Source of the DNA: Aureococcus anophagefferens
Taxonomy: Eukaryota; Sar; Pelagophyceae; Pelagomonadales; Pelagomonadaceae
Length of the DNA stretch: 64,000 nucleotides
Assembly (NCBI RefSeq): GCF_000186865.1
Contig: NW_008705569.1
Span: 1,064,054-1,128,053 of the forward strand
Direction of reading: 5' to 3'
The position numbers and the translations under genes were made by a program. The notes beneath the pieces were generated by a model. That model was not told the DNA's origin. It did not search any database and worked only from the letters and a program-made list of their open reading frames with translations. Of this stretch, positions 37,901 through 48,044 are shown piece after piece (positions within the stretch are counted from its first letter, which is position 1; the number at the start of each line of letters is the position of its first letter).

Positions 37901-40900
37901 GTCGGCGCCGCGGGCTCCGGCTCCGCGGGCTCCGCGGGCGCCGCGGGCTCCGCGTCGGCCGCGGGCTCGGCCGCGTCGCCGTAGAAGCCCGAGAAGATGG
38001 CGTCACGGGGGAGCACGACCTCGTCGAGGTCCGCGTCGTCGAAGTTGACCTTGTAGTTGCCGCCCTTGTAGACCTCGACGACCATGCCCGGGAGCACCGC
38101 GCCGTCGCGCGCCGCGCAGGCCGCGTCGACGGTCTCGCCGAGCGCGAGGCCGTCGGCCATGGCCTGGCCCGCGTAGCGGAGCTTCCGCCGGGGCACGCGC
38201 GCCTCGTCGTCGCCGTCGTCGTAGTGGACGGCGAACGCGCCGTCGCCGTCGTCGGCGACGATCTTTCCGGCGTAGAACTCGGCCGTGTCGAGGTAGCGGC
38301 ACTCGACGGCGTCGCCGACGCGCATGGGCGCGAGCGGCGCGGCCTCGCGGAACGACGGCGACAGGGGCCCGTCGGGCGCGGCCGGCGAGAGCGCGTCGGC
38401 GCCGCCCGGGCGCGGCGTCTCCGACGCCGCGGGCTCGGGGACGAGGCCCGGGGGCAGGAACGCGCCGAAGAGGCTGCCGCGGCCGACGTCGTGGACGACG
38501 CCGTCGTCGTCGAACTTGACCGTGACCCGCTCCGCGCCGAGGCCGACGACGGACGCGCGGCGCACGCAGTTGGACCCGGGGTGCCACGCGTCGACGACGG
38601 CGTCCACCGCGGGCGGCGCCATGGCCTGGCCGGGCAGCCGGAGCCGGAGCCGGTCGACGCCGTGCTCCGTGCCCATGTCGTCGTACTCCACGGTGTAGCG
38701 GCCGTTGACGTAGGACGCGACGACGCCGCCGTAGAACTCGGACGTCGCCATGTAGCGGCACTCGACGCGCGCGCCCGGCGCGAGGTAGTCCGCGGGGAGC
38801 GGCTCGGGCGCCGGCCCCGCCGCGACGGCGGGCGCGGTCCCCTGCTCCGGCGGCGCGCCGACGGCGGCGTCGCTCGGCAGCACGGCGTCGCGGCGCGGCG
38901 AGCCGTCGGCGCGCGGCGCGGCCTTGGGCGGCTCCCCGCCGGGCACGAGCGCGTCGCGCCGCGGCGAGTTGTCGGCGCGCGGCGACAGCGCGCGCGTCGG
39001 CGCGGACACGACGGCGTCGCGCCGCGGCGCCGCGTCGGGCTCCGGGGCGTTCTCCTTCTCCGGCCGCCCGCGCGGCTCCGCCGGCGCCGCGTCCGGGACG
39101 ACGGCGTCGCGGCGCGGCGAGTTGTCCGCGCGCGGCGACAGCGCGCGCGTCGGCGCGGACACGACGGCGTCGCGCCGCGGCGTCGCGTCGGGCTCCGGGG
39201 CGTTCTCCTTCTCCGGCCGCGCGGGCGGCTCCGCCGGCGCCGCGTCCGGGACGACGGCGTCGCGGCGCGGCGAGTTGTCCGCGCGCGGCGACAGCGCGCG
39301 CGTTGGCGCGGACACGGCCCCGCCGCGCCGCGGCGACTTGTCCCGCGGCGACTGGTCGGCGGGCTGGAGCGCGAGGCTCTTGAGCACGTCGGGGAACTCG
39401 GCGAAGCGGTCCTGGAGCTGCTCGTCGAGCCACGCCCAGGGGAAGCCCGCGACGGAGGCCTCGGCGACGAGCGCGAGGCCGCCGGTCGTCGCCTCGGCGC
39501 GGACGGCGACGTCGTCGTCGGGGGCGATGACGCCCCAGTCCGCGAGGACCGCGTCGACGGCCGCGGCGTCGACGGCCGCGGCCTCGGGCACGAGCGCCCA
39601 GCGCCGCGCCTCGACGACGCCGCGCGGCGGCGGCTTCTGCGGCGACGGCGGGTCGTCCCGCTCTTGCTCCGGCTCCGGCGCCGCCGGGGCGTTTTCGTGG
39701 TCGTGGTCGTGGTCGTGGGCCGCGAGGGCGAAGCCGCCGGGGACGGCGACGAGGTCCCCGGGCCGCGGCGGCGCCTCCGCCGGCTCCGGGTCCTCCTCCG
39801 CGTCCGGCTCCTCCGGCTCCTCCGGTTCATCCGGCTCCTCCGCCGCCGGGTCGTCGCGCGGCGACATCTTCAGCGGCGACGGCGGGTCGTCGAGGAGGAG
39901 CGCCGCCGGGTCGACGGCGGGCCGGTCGTGGAACGCGCCCCAGACCTGGTCGCGCGTCAAAGACGCCTCCCCCAACTCCGGGTCCTCGAAGACGACGTGG
40001 TACGCGTCGCCGTCGACGGCGACGACCGTCGCCGTCGCGACGCGCGCGTCGTCCTCGCCATCGACGAGCGCGTCGACGGTCTCGCCCACGGGCAGCGCCG
40101 CGTCCTGGACCTGGTTCGCCGTGAAGATCCGCCGCCGGGGGATGTCGTCGCCGACGGCGCCGAAGTCGAAGCGCACGCCGTACGACTCGCCGTCGACGGC
40201 CTCGACGGCGCCCTCGGAGAAGAAGGCGTCGTCGCCGTGGCGCGCCAACACGCGGGCGCCCGGCGCCAGGGGCTCGAGGTCGAACTGGGACATGACGGAG
40301 TGGCGGCTCGGCGCCTGGCTCAGCCGTTTCCGCGCGACGGCCTCCGCGCGGAGGCCCTTGAGCTTGACGGCGAAGCCGACCTTGAGCCCCAGGTCCCGGG
40401 CGAGCGCGTCGACCTCGGCCTCCGTCATCTTCGCGAGCGTCTGCAGGTCGTCGACGCCCTCGGCCCGCAGGCCCTCCGCGACGGAGCCGAGGCCCGCGCG
40501 GGCCAACCTCGCGCCGAAGTCGTCGGACGCGTCCGAGCCGCGCGACGCGCCCAACTGCGCCGACGGCTCGCGCTGCTCCCGGTCGACGAGGGCCGCGAGC
40601 TTCGCCGCGTCGAGCGTGACGATCTCCTTGGCCGGGTCCGGCTCGTCCCAGTCGTAGGCGAGGTCCACGAACGTCACGAGGCCCATGGACCTGCCGGACA
40701 GCGGCACGAGGTTCCGCTGGAGCTCGCGGTACATGAAGTCGCGCGACACGTCCTCGGGGAGCGTGCAGGTCACGAGGAAGCGGTTGTCCCCGGCGTTGGC
40801 GACGACGCTGCCCGGGTCCCAGACGACGCCCGCGTCCGCGACGGCCGCGACCGCGAACAGCTTCGCGGCGACTTCGTAGGGGTCCGCGCCGGGCCGGAAC

Positions 40901-43085
40901 TTGACGTGGTACGTGCACCGGTCGGCGTCCACGTCCTCGTCGACGCCGGGCTCCTCGACGTTCTCCTCCTCGTGGATCGGGGGCTCGTCCCGGGGGCGGA
41001 ACGGCGGGATCTCCGCGAGTTTGGTGGTCGGCGGCGGCCGCGACGGCGCGGGCTCGTCGGCGGGCGCGCCGCCCCGGAAGGGCGGGATCTCCGCGATGGG
41101 GCCGACGGTCGCCCGCGACGGCGGCGGCGGGTCGCTCCGCGGGGGCGGCGGGTCGCTCCGCGGGGGCGCGGGATCCGGGACCCGCGGCGCGGGCGCGGGC
41201 GCCGGCCGCGGCGCGGGCGGCGACGCGCCCCAGGGGAGCGTCGCGCCCGCGGGCTCGTCGGCGTCGCGCGCGACGGCGGCCACCGCGGCGACGAGGGCGC
41301 TGCCCCGGCGGCCGCTGGGGAAGAGGCGCTGGAGCTCCGCGAGCACCTCCTTCCGCGACGGCGCGTTCTTCGCGTGGATCACGAGCCAGTCGCCTGGGCA
41401 GGAAAAGAGTGATTCAAGGTCGCTTCAACATGAGTGTTTCGCGCGCGCGCGTTCCGGAAAAATCATCTACGCTTCGAGACCGTTCCGAGAGATGATCGCT
41501 CGTCCAAAAATCAGCCGAAACGAGCGGAGAACGGCCGAGATCGGAGCCTTTGAAGTTGGGGATGTCGCTCTCTTTTCCCGCCCCGGCGGTCGCCGGCGAC
41601 GTCGTAGGACGCGCGCCAGGCGACGTGGGCCAGCGCCGCGGAGGCGTCGATGGCGCGCGCGACGTCGCCGCAGTCCGCGCCCTCGTGGAGCAGCAGCTCG
41701 AAGCTGCAGGGCGCCGTCGCCCCGCCGCCGCCGCCGCGCGGGCCCTCGGCGCGCGGCGACGGCGCGGGCTCGTCGCCGTCGCCCGCGGCGCCGTCGGCGC
41801 ACCGCGCCGAGGCGACGTCCGCGGCGAACATGATCTCCACGAGGTCCGCGACGACCTCGTGGCGGTCCGCGGGGCACCGCAGGTCCAGGAAGAGCCGGTC
41901 GCGGACGACGCGGTAGTCGTCCCAGACGACCGCGCGGAACAGCAGCTCCTCGCCCTTGCCGACGGCGGCCGACCGCGCGGCCGACTCGGCCAAAATGGAC
42001 CGCGCGAGGCCGTGGAGATCGACGCTGGACCCGCTGGGCACGACCTCGAGCGTCGCCGGCGCCTTGGGCCGCGACGCCTGCGAGTTGTCCCCCCGGTCCC
42101 CGTCGCCGCGCGGCGACCGCCGCAACGTCGACGCGGCGCCCGTGAGCCGCGCGAAGTCCTCGTCGAGCTCGGCCTGGCGCCGCTCCGTGCGCCGCTGCCG
42201 CCGCGTCCGCGTGCGCTCCTCGCGGAGCTGGCGCTTGAGCCGCTTGATCTCGTCGAGGCGCTCCCGCTCGAGCTCCTCCCACGTGCGGACGTCGCGCTCG
42301 TCGCGCGCCTCGCGCCGCTTCCGCTCGCGCGCGACGACGGCCAGGCGCTCCGTCTTCGCGCGCTCGCTCGCCAGCTCCGCGGCCACGAGGCCCCGGTTCC
42401 GCCGGTAGACGCGCGCCTCGGCCGCGGGCCGCCGCGCGCGCGGCCGCGGGCCCCGCCGCGGCCGGCCCCGCGGCGGCGGCTCCGCCGCGGCGGCCATCGT
42501 GCCGTAGGGCGCCGGCGCGTCCTCGTAGAGGTCCAGCTCCTCGTCCAGCCCGTCCTCGCTGGCGCCGTCGGGCGCGTCGGGGAACGCGCCCGGCGCCGGC
42601 GCGGGCGACCGCGACCGGTCCGGCGCCGCGAGCTCGTAGCGCCGCTGCGCGGCCTCGATCTCGCCCCGGAGCGCGTCGGCGGCGCGCTTCTCGGCGCCGA
42701 CGTCGGCCCGCTTCATGCGCGCGTCGAGCGCCTCCGTCTCGCCCTTCCGCGCGCGGAGCCGCTGCTCGAGCGCCGCGACCTGGCCGTAGAGCGCGACCAA
42801 CGCGGACGTGAGCTGGCTCGGGTCGAGGCACGGCTCGTCGTCGATGACGCCGCCGCCGACGCTCCTCGAGCGCTTGCAGCGGTTCACGTCCTCGAGCGCG
42901 AGCTCCAGCTCCCGGCTCCGCAGCTCCAGCGACGCGTCGAAGGCGTCCTTGACGCGCCGCAGGCGCTCGCCCTCGCGCCGCTGCTGCTCGAGCTGCTGCT
43001 CCGCCTCCTCGAGGTGCATCTCCAGGTCCTCGCGGACGCGCCGCTTCGACGGCGTCCACGCCGACAAGATGCGCGGCTTCACCAT
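34909..43085 (-). CDS. Giant multi-Tudor/SH3-like scaffold protein with SAM and His-rich regions
   Basis: Exons 43085-41594 and 41393-34909 give about 2,658 residues. The N-terminal exon has a coiled coil (LEEAEQQLEQQRREGERLRR; EIKRLKRQLREERTRTRRQ). A SAM-like domain follows the intron by ~260 residues (DFGARLARAGLGSVAEGLRA, LQTLAKMTEAEVDALARDLG). Seven paired beta modules then run to the C-terminus. Each has a first half like GARVECRYMATSEFYGGVV with YDDG, a link PGQ(A/V)-VGE(T/R)VDA, and a second half ending in FDD then (I/L)F(G/S)-FxD. They resemble Tudor/SH3-type folds. Between modules 3 and 4 is a His/Asp/Glu-rich tract. Pro/Ala/Glu linkers with tandem repeats separate the rest. I assign no function; chromatin or cytoskeletal scaffold are both possible. 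Confidence 0.8.
35691..35800 (-). repeat. 15-bp tandem repeat coding (AEEPA)n
   Basis: About seven copies of a 15-bp unit encode Ala-Glu-Glu-Pro-Ala in the linker before the last module pair of the giant scaffold gene. The array keeps frame. Confidence 0.85.
37395..37775 (-). repeat. His-rich coding tract in the giant scaffold gene
   Basis: About 125 residues are dominated by His with Asp, Glu, Ala and Gly: DEHCTEDHAHGHDHGDGE, ASHDHASHDHASHDH, PAHAHDHHEEE. Two CTEDH and one CTDEH units add cysteines. Such tracts bind Zn, Ni or Cu in ZIP/CDF transporter loops and metal chaperones; a metal role here is inference. Confidence 0.85.
38940..39330 (-). repeat. 153-bp tandem repeat in the giant scaffold gene
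   Basis: A 51-codon unit containing SPRRDAVVPDAAPAEP and RPEKENAPEPDA is repeated, with the GAGTT landmark at 38966, 39119 and 39272 (exactly 153 bases apart). Near-identity between copies indicates recent expansion. Confidence 0.88.
41394..41593 (-). mobile_element. Introner family B in the giant scaffold gene, GC donor
   Basis: On the gene strand the flanks GCGACCGC (41593-41586) and GCGACTGG (41393-41386) match at 6 of 8. The element starts CGGGGCGGGAAAAGAG and ends TTTTCCTGCCCAG. Phase-1 GC-AG splicing joins SYDVAG to DWLVIHAKNAPS, linking what otherwise look like two separate genes. Confidence 0.85.
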
Positions 43086-43234
43086 GGCCACCGACGCTGC
43101 CCGACGACAACCGATGCGTCCAAAATCGTTTGCTCGACGGTGTCAATACGGTGATGAAGGGCAGCATAAGCTTCAATGCCGTCGCCTGCAGCTGGGGCCG
43201 GCATGGTGGTTCGTCGGGGCGCAAGCTCCTCCTG

Positions 43235-44811
43235 ATGGGGAAGAAATCGGCGAAGAAGCGAAACCAGCGCGGCGCGGACCGGGCAGCCGATCAACCAGCG
43301 GCGCCTCGAGAGTGGCCTGTGAGAACCGTGGATCTCGACGACGCGGCACTGGATGCAGCCCAAGGTCGCTATGCCGCTGAAATCGTAGACATATCGAAGA
43401 AATTCAAGGCCCAGTGGATGTCCGTGCGCCCCCGAGATCGTCCCAAGCGATTGCTGTCTCTTCGCAACATCCGCGTGTCGAGGCCGCTGGTCGACGCGTG
43501 CGACTTCCAGGCCGTGCTCGAGTTCGAAGACAGGCATCCAGAGCTCTTCGTCGGCGCGGACGTGGTCCCGCCGCATCGCGACGACACGATCGATCCGATG
43601 AACATCATCCCGCAGATCGACGCGGTCAACAGGCTCGCGTGTCATCCGCAGCACGGTCCCGAGTTCAGACGCATCCAAGCGCCGTTGCACGAAGAACACA
43701 TGGCGGCTGTAAAGCGTGGCGACGAGACCAATCGATTTACGATCCACCCAGATAGCCTCGAGCAGCGTCCCGTGGCCGTGGCGACTTTCGAGAGAGCTCG
43801 ACCGGGACATCGACCGCGTCGTCATCGCCGCGCGGCGTAGGTTTTCCGGGGAAGATCTCGCGGGGCTGCTTCGACGATCTAAACCGACGATTCCTGGAAC
43901 GGCCCGACGCGGTGATGGTCGTGTGCCCGTGCTGCGCCAGGATGAACGAAACAGACACGTCGTGTCGGGAAATTACCTTTGTCAAGAGAGACCCGACGAT
44001 TCCCTGGACGTCCGTCGACCTGTTGGACGTAGCCGCCGATGATCTCGTTCACAGATCTATCGCGCAAAATTGGGCCATGACCGCTTGCGGCACTTACTCG
44101 CTCGTTATGGAGCGAGAACGCGCTGGCAAGCAATGGAAATTCGTCCTGTGGAAATCCGTCGGTTATGACATCTTCCCGTCCTGTGCAACCTGTGGCTCGC
44201 GCCCCGAAAAGAGCGGCCCAGCGCATCAGCACCAGCTCTGTGCTGGCTGCGAGCGGGTCTTCTAAGCCGCGCGGCGTCCCCGTCCTTTGCTTCTTTCGGC
44301 GGGCGGCGACCGCCCCGTTTCTTTAGGCAGCAAAGCCTGCCAACGCAAGGCGTGGCCCCGGCACAAGCCCCACTGCGTCGCCCGCCGCGTCCTTCGGCAG
44401 GACGCGTCGCCCGAGGACCCCGCGGGCACGCCGGACGTCGACGTCGCGTCGCGCCCCGAGGACGAGACGCCCGGGATCCCCGTCGAGATGACGACGTCGC
44501 GCCCCGAGGACGAGACGTCCTCGCCCGCGTCGGAGGAGCCCTACGCGGCCGCCAAGGGCGACCGCGTCGTCGTCATCTCGACGGGGATCGCGGGCGTCGT
44601 CCGGAATGTGACGCCCTACGGCTGGGTCAACGTCTACATGGACACCACCACCGACGAACGCAGCCTCGAAAAATGGAATGGTATCGAAAGCTACGGTTTC
44701 CAAAGCTACCCCCACGCGCAGCTCAGGCCCGAGACCGCGGCGGAGCGCGCCGAGGCCGCGGCGATTCGGAAGCGCGCCCTGGCGGAAGCCTATCACATCA
44801 TCGAGCTTTGA
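43235..44811 (+). pseudogene. MYND zinc-finger gene with interrupted reading frame
   Basis: Three pieces look like one gene. The first frame, from MGKKSAKKRNQRG at 43235 (an ATG at 43154 is also in frame), runs through FQAVLEFEDRHPELFVGADV to about 43790. The protein-like continuation RELDRDIDRVVIAARRRFSGEDLAG is in the +1 frame, then CFDDLNRRFLERPDAVMVVC in the next frame. That part ends SCATCGSRPEKSGP and LCAGCERVF followed by TAA at 44263, where MYND fingers have Tyr-Cys. The second half of the finger, SKACQRKAWPRHKPHC, lies in the same frame ~25 codons on. A beta module (RVVVISTGIAGVVRNV) ends it at 44811. Much of 43140-44330 is visibly less GC-rich than its neighbours. Non-introner introns or assembly errors are alternatives to decay. 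Confidence 0.55.
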
Positions 44812-44884
44812 GCCGAACTAACCTAGTCGGCCCGCTCCGCCGGTGTCGCGTTAGCCGGCCCCGACGACGGGTCCGCGCGGTGTC

Positions 44885-46426
44885 CTAGACGTTGTTCGCC
44901 GCGCGGTACTCGCCGGCGATGAACGGCGGCGCGTTGGCCTCGCCGGCTATCCGGAGGAGCTCGTTGTACTTGTTTGCGTGCTCGAGGCCGCCGAGCCCCC
45001 CGGCCTTGAACTGGCCCGAGCGGACGCCGACGGCGAAGTGCGCCGCGAACGCGTCGTCGCTCTCGGGCCGCGCGGTCTCCGCCGAGACGACGACGCCCCA
45101 GCCCTTGGACCGCGCGGCCTTGACGAGGTCGATGGCCCCGGAAACGGTCTTGCCCTTGCTCAGCGTCAGGCAGAGCGTGTTGATCGTCTTCTGCTCGTCG
45201 TACTTGTCGATGTCGTCCGTGTTCTCGCAGACGACGTCGCCGACGAGCTGGAGCGTGCACGCGTCGTCGCCGCCGAGGGGCGCCAGCCGTAAGATCATGT
45301 CGTCCGGGTTCTCGCCGTCGACGTCCGTGGGCTCCGCGGCCCGCGCCGCCTCGAGGTCGAGGCGCTCCTTCAGCTTCAAAAACGCGAAGATGTCCTTGGA
45401 GAGGAACGGGTCCTCGAGGCCGATGACCGGGTAGTTGAGCAGCAGGTCGAAGTACGCCTCGACCATCTCGTCCGCCGACTTGGGCGGCGGCGGCGTCTCC
45501 AGACCCTCGAAGTGGGCCAAATCATAGACCGTCGTCTCCTCCTCGTCCTCGTGCTGCTTCGCGTACGCGGGCGCGCCGACGTCGACCGCGATCTTCACGC
45601 TCTCCTCCGCGGACGCGAGCTTGATGGCCTCGTGGACGACCTTGACGGCGTCGCCGGGCGTCGCCACCTCGACGGCGTAGCCGCCCCGCGTGCCCAGGCC
45701 CGGCTTCGGCAGGCCCGCGGCCGCGCAGGCCTCGGGGATCCGCCGGAACACGGACGCGCAGACCTCGAGCGCGTCCTCGAGCGACCGCGCGGCGACGGGC
45801 ACGACGGACACCTCCTCGAAGGGGCAGCTCGTCGACGTGCCGTAGGAGCCGCCGTTGACGACGGCGACCGTGGGCATGGGCAGCACGCCGCCCGCCGACG
45901 CGGCCAAAGCGGCGACGTGCTCGTGGACCTCGAGCCCGCCGTGGCGCGCGGCCGCCTTGCAGCACGCCACGGACAGCGCGAGGACCGCGTTCGCCGGCGC
46001 GTCCTCGCCCAGGAGCAGGGCGTCGATGGCCTCCATGTTCGTCACGTCGACGTTGACGAGCTTGTCGGCGAGCACGGCCTTGACGCTGTCCGCGGCCTTC
46101 TTGAGCCCGAAGCCGCCGTGGCGGTCCTCGTCGTCGTCGAAGGGGCCGAGGCCGGAGATGGCCCGGAACTTGCCCTGCTGCGTCTCGACCTCGACCTCGA
46201 GGGCGGGCGTGCCGTGGCCGTTCAACACCTCCGTCGCGCGCACGGCCGTGATCGAGTTCGCCGTCTCGCTGCTCCGCAGCAGGCTCTGGCCGAGCTTCAC
46301 GTAGGGGTCGGCGGGGCGCGTCTTGACGATGTTGTTGACGACGTCGTTGAGCGTCGTCTCCAAGCCGTGCTCCTGCATGTAGGTCTCGATGATCTGCCGC
46401 TCGTTCTCGAGCTGCTTGTCCGCCAT
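44885..46426 (-). CDS. ENO4-like divergent enolase (probable pseudoenzyme)
   Basis: The protein has 513 residues starting at ATG 46426. The N-terminal ~50 residues form a DPY-30/RIIa-like docking helix pair (IIETYMQEHGLETTLNDVV, then RPADPYVKLGQ), as in the axonemal enolase ENO4. The enolase fold follows: GHGTPALEVEVET, FGLKKAADSV, ANAVLALSVACCKAAARHGG. Metal-ligand positions survive (AVDVGAP, GLEDPF, QLVGD). However, the catalytic Lys after strand 6 (LLLKVNQ in true enolases) is Thr here (LCLTLSKGK). The SHRSGETED loop with its catalytic His is replaced by SAETARPESDD. GQFKAGG keeps the later Lys. Glycolytic activity is therefore unlikely; a structural flagellar role is inferred. Confidence 0.78.
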   Translation of the reverse strand: MADKQLENERQIIETYMQEHGLETTLNDVVNNIVKTRPADPYVKLGQSLLRSSETANSITAVRATEVLNGHGTPALEVEVETQQGKFRAISGLGPFDDDEDRHGGFGLKKAADSVKAVLADKLVNVDVTNMEAIDALLLGEDAPANAVLALSVACCKAAARHGGLEVHEHVAALAASAGGVLPMPTVAVVNGGSYGTSTSCPFEEVSVVPVAARSLEDALEVCASVFRRIPEACAAAGLPKPGLGTRGGYAVEVATPGDAVKVVHEAIKLASAEESVKIAVDVGAPAYAKQHEDEEETTVYDLAHFEGLETPPPPKSADEMVEAYFDLLLNYPVIGLEDPFLSKDIFAFLKLKERLDLEAARAAEPTDVDGENPDDMILRLAPLGGDDACTLQLVGDVVCENTDDIDKYDEQKTINTLCLTLSKGKTVSGAIDLVKAARSKGWGVVVSAETARPESDDAFAAHFAVGVRSGQFKAGGLGGLEHANKYNELLRIAGEANAPPFIAGEYRAANNV

Positions 46427-46523
46427 CGTGCCGAGGCGGGCAGCTTAATCGTTGCGCTGCGAGGGGTAAGGGCGACCTCAACAACAGTCCAGCGCAAACT
46501 GCTTTCAGCGATCGACCTCGGGT

Positions 46524-47135
46524 ATGGCTGCGACCATCGATGACGAGAACGACACGTGGAGCGACGCCGAGGAGGCGGACAGCGAGCCCCAGATCGCCGC
46601 CGTGACGGATGTGTCGCGCCTCTTCGCCACCGCCGAGGAGGCTCTGGCCTTCGACGCGTCCCGGGGCTTCGACCTCGCCGCCGTCGCGCGGGCGGCGCGC
46701 GTCGACTTCTACGGCGCCGTCAAGCTGCTCAACTACGCGCGCGGGTTCGTCGCGAGCGGCTCCGGCCTGGGCTGGGGCCCCGAGGCCGCCGCGGCGCTCA
46801 ACGCCGAGCTCTCCGACGAGAGCGCGTGGCGGTCGGACCACTTCCTCAAGCCGGCGCTCGAGCCCGACGAGCTGCTCCACCGCCTCGAGGACGTGCTGGC
46901 CCTCGAGGACGAGGCGCCGGAGTCGGACCGCGCCGCCGCGCTCCGGGGCGAGATCGAGGCCGTGCAGCGGCGCTACGAGGCCGCGGCGGCCAAGGTCCGC
47001 GACGCGTCGAAGTTCGACGGCGGCCGCTTCGCCGAGGCGCCCGTCGACGCGAGCGCGCCCCTCGAGGCGCGCCTCGAGGCCGAGCTCGCCGCCGCGAAGG
47101 AGCGGCTCATCGCCATGGAGACGCTCGCGCTCTAA
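46524..47135 (+). CDS. Small acidic protein resembling the N-terminal region of PRMT3
   Basis: The protein has 203 residues from ATG 46524, 97 bases from the divergent enolase ATG. It begins with an acidic segment (WSDAEEADSEPQ). The block FDASRGFDLAAVARAARVDF, continuing YGAVKLLNYARG, matches the helix-turn pattern (F-D-L..., D-F-Y-x-x-I/V-K-L-(I/L)-N-Y-x-R) found after the zinc finger of PRMT3-type arginine methyltransferases, but no methyltransferase domain is present. The second half is a coiled coil (LRGEIEAVQRRYEAAAAKVR; LEAELAAAKERLIAMETLAL). It could be a stand-alone adaptor. Assignment is tentative. Confidence 0.6.
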   Translation: MAATIDDENDTWSDAEEADSEPQIAAVTDVSRLFATAEEALAFDASRGFDLAAVARAARVDFYGAVKLLNYARGFVASGSGLGWGPEAAAALNAELSDESAWRSDHFLKPALEPDELLHRLEDVLALEDEAPESDRAAALRGEIEAVQRRYEAAAAKVRDASKFDGGRFAEAPVDASAPLEARLEAELAAAKERLIAMETLAL

Positions 47136-47153
47136 GAACTCTCGACCGCCGTC

Positions 47154-48044
47154 TCACGCGCACGGGCGCGCGCAGTAGGCGCGCCCGTCTTCGAAGAGCG
47201 CGGCGGCGTCCGCCTCGTCGCGGTCGTAGTGGAGCTCGACGAAGAGGGGCGCGCCGGCGCGCGCGCCGTCGTCGACGGACACGCGGGACGCGTTGCGCCG
47301 GAGCGCGCTCGTCCAGTCGTCGGCGTCGGACACGACGGCTGCGGACAGGACGCCCGAGCCGGCGACGTAGCGATGTCGGTCGCCCGGCCGGTCCGAGAAG
47401 TTCCGCGCGGCGCGCACGTTGTCGACGACGGCCGCGACGGCCCTCAGCAGCGCCGGGTGCCCCGGCTTCGGCGCCGCGAGGAAGCCCGGCCAGAGCGAGC
47501 CGTCGGCGTCGGTGACGACTTGGAGCCGCTTGTGCCAGCCGCCGCGAGCGCGGCTGGCGACGACGAGGTCGTCGACGGATCCCGCCAAATGGAGCCGCGC
47601 GTCGACGAACCAGCCGCCGCAGGCCCAGAGCGCGGCGTAGCGCCAGAGCTCCGCCCGGAACGCGCGCGGCCGCAGCCGCGCCAGGGCGCCGGCGAAGCCC
47701 CGCGCGCCGGCGCCCGCGAGGAGCGCGCCGAGGCCCGCCGCGCTTCGCCGCATCGCGGCGTCGTCGACGGCGTGGAACCTGAACCACTCCGGCCAGCCGT
47801 CGCCGAGCGGCGCGTCGCCGTCGCCGAGCGGCGCGTCGCGGTCGCCGAGCGGCGCGTCGACTGCCGCGACGACGGAGAAGACGTTGACGTCGCCCTTGGC
47901 GCGCGGCGGGCAGACAGCGCGCGGGTCCGGCTTCGGCGGCGCGTTTTGCAAGTTCCATTTTGCGACAGGCACGCGAAGCAGCTCTTGCGGGACCTGCTGG
48001 GACGCGACGACGGGCAGCCACACGAGCGCCGCGAGGCATCTCAT
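47154..48044 (-). CDS. GT32-like sugar transferase, secretory
   Basis: The protein has 296 residues starting at ATG 48044, which opens with a signal sequence (MRCLAALVWLPVVASQ). The DXD-type glycosyltransferase module common to GT32 (Och1/MNN-like) proteins is visible as RAFRAELWRYAALWACGGWF followed by VDARL, corresponding to the usual D-x-x-R-Y-x-x-L-x-x-x-G-G-x-Y-x-D-x-D. The second Asp of DXD is replaced, so activity is uncertain. Later conserved points include FLAAPKPGHPAL and YVAGSGVLS. A three-copy 8-residue repeat APLGDGD sits near residue 75. Upstream DNA carries a collapsed copy of the gene's own ends. Confidence 0.68.
   Translation of the reverse strand: MRCLAALVWLPVVASQQVPQELLRVPVAKWNLQNAPPKPDPRAVCPPRAKGDVNVFSVVAAVDAPLGDRDAPLGDGDAPLGDGWPEWFRFHAVDDAAMRRSAAGLGALLAGAGARGFAGALARLRPRAFRAELWRYAALWACGGWFVDARLHLAGSVDDLVVASRARGGWHKRLQVVTDADGSLWPGFLAAPKPGHPALLRAVAAVVDNVRAARNFSDRPGDRHRYVAGSGVLSAAVVSDADDWTSALRRNASRVSVDDGARAGAPLFVELHYDRDEADAAALFEDGRAYCARPCA

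Noticed and set aside
38940..39330. CRISPR-like regularly spaced repeats
   Set aside because: The 153-bp spacing is a coding tandem repeat in frame, with no unique spacers, in a eukaryotic gene.
34801..41412. A 2,203-residue open frame on the plus strand opposite the giant scaffold gene
   Set aside because: Its composition is the Arg/Val/Asp-rich shadow expected antisense to GC3-rich coding sequence. The minus strand shows repeated modules, consistent splicing and low-complexity linkers, so the antisense frame is an artefact.
41394..41593. Two separate minus-strand genes, one ending and one starting near 41.4-41.6 kb
   Set aside because: The apparent start is a GTG, and the apparent stop lies inside an introner with 6-of-8 target match. 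The join keeps frame, so one gene is more likely.
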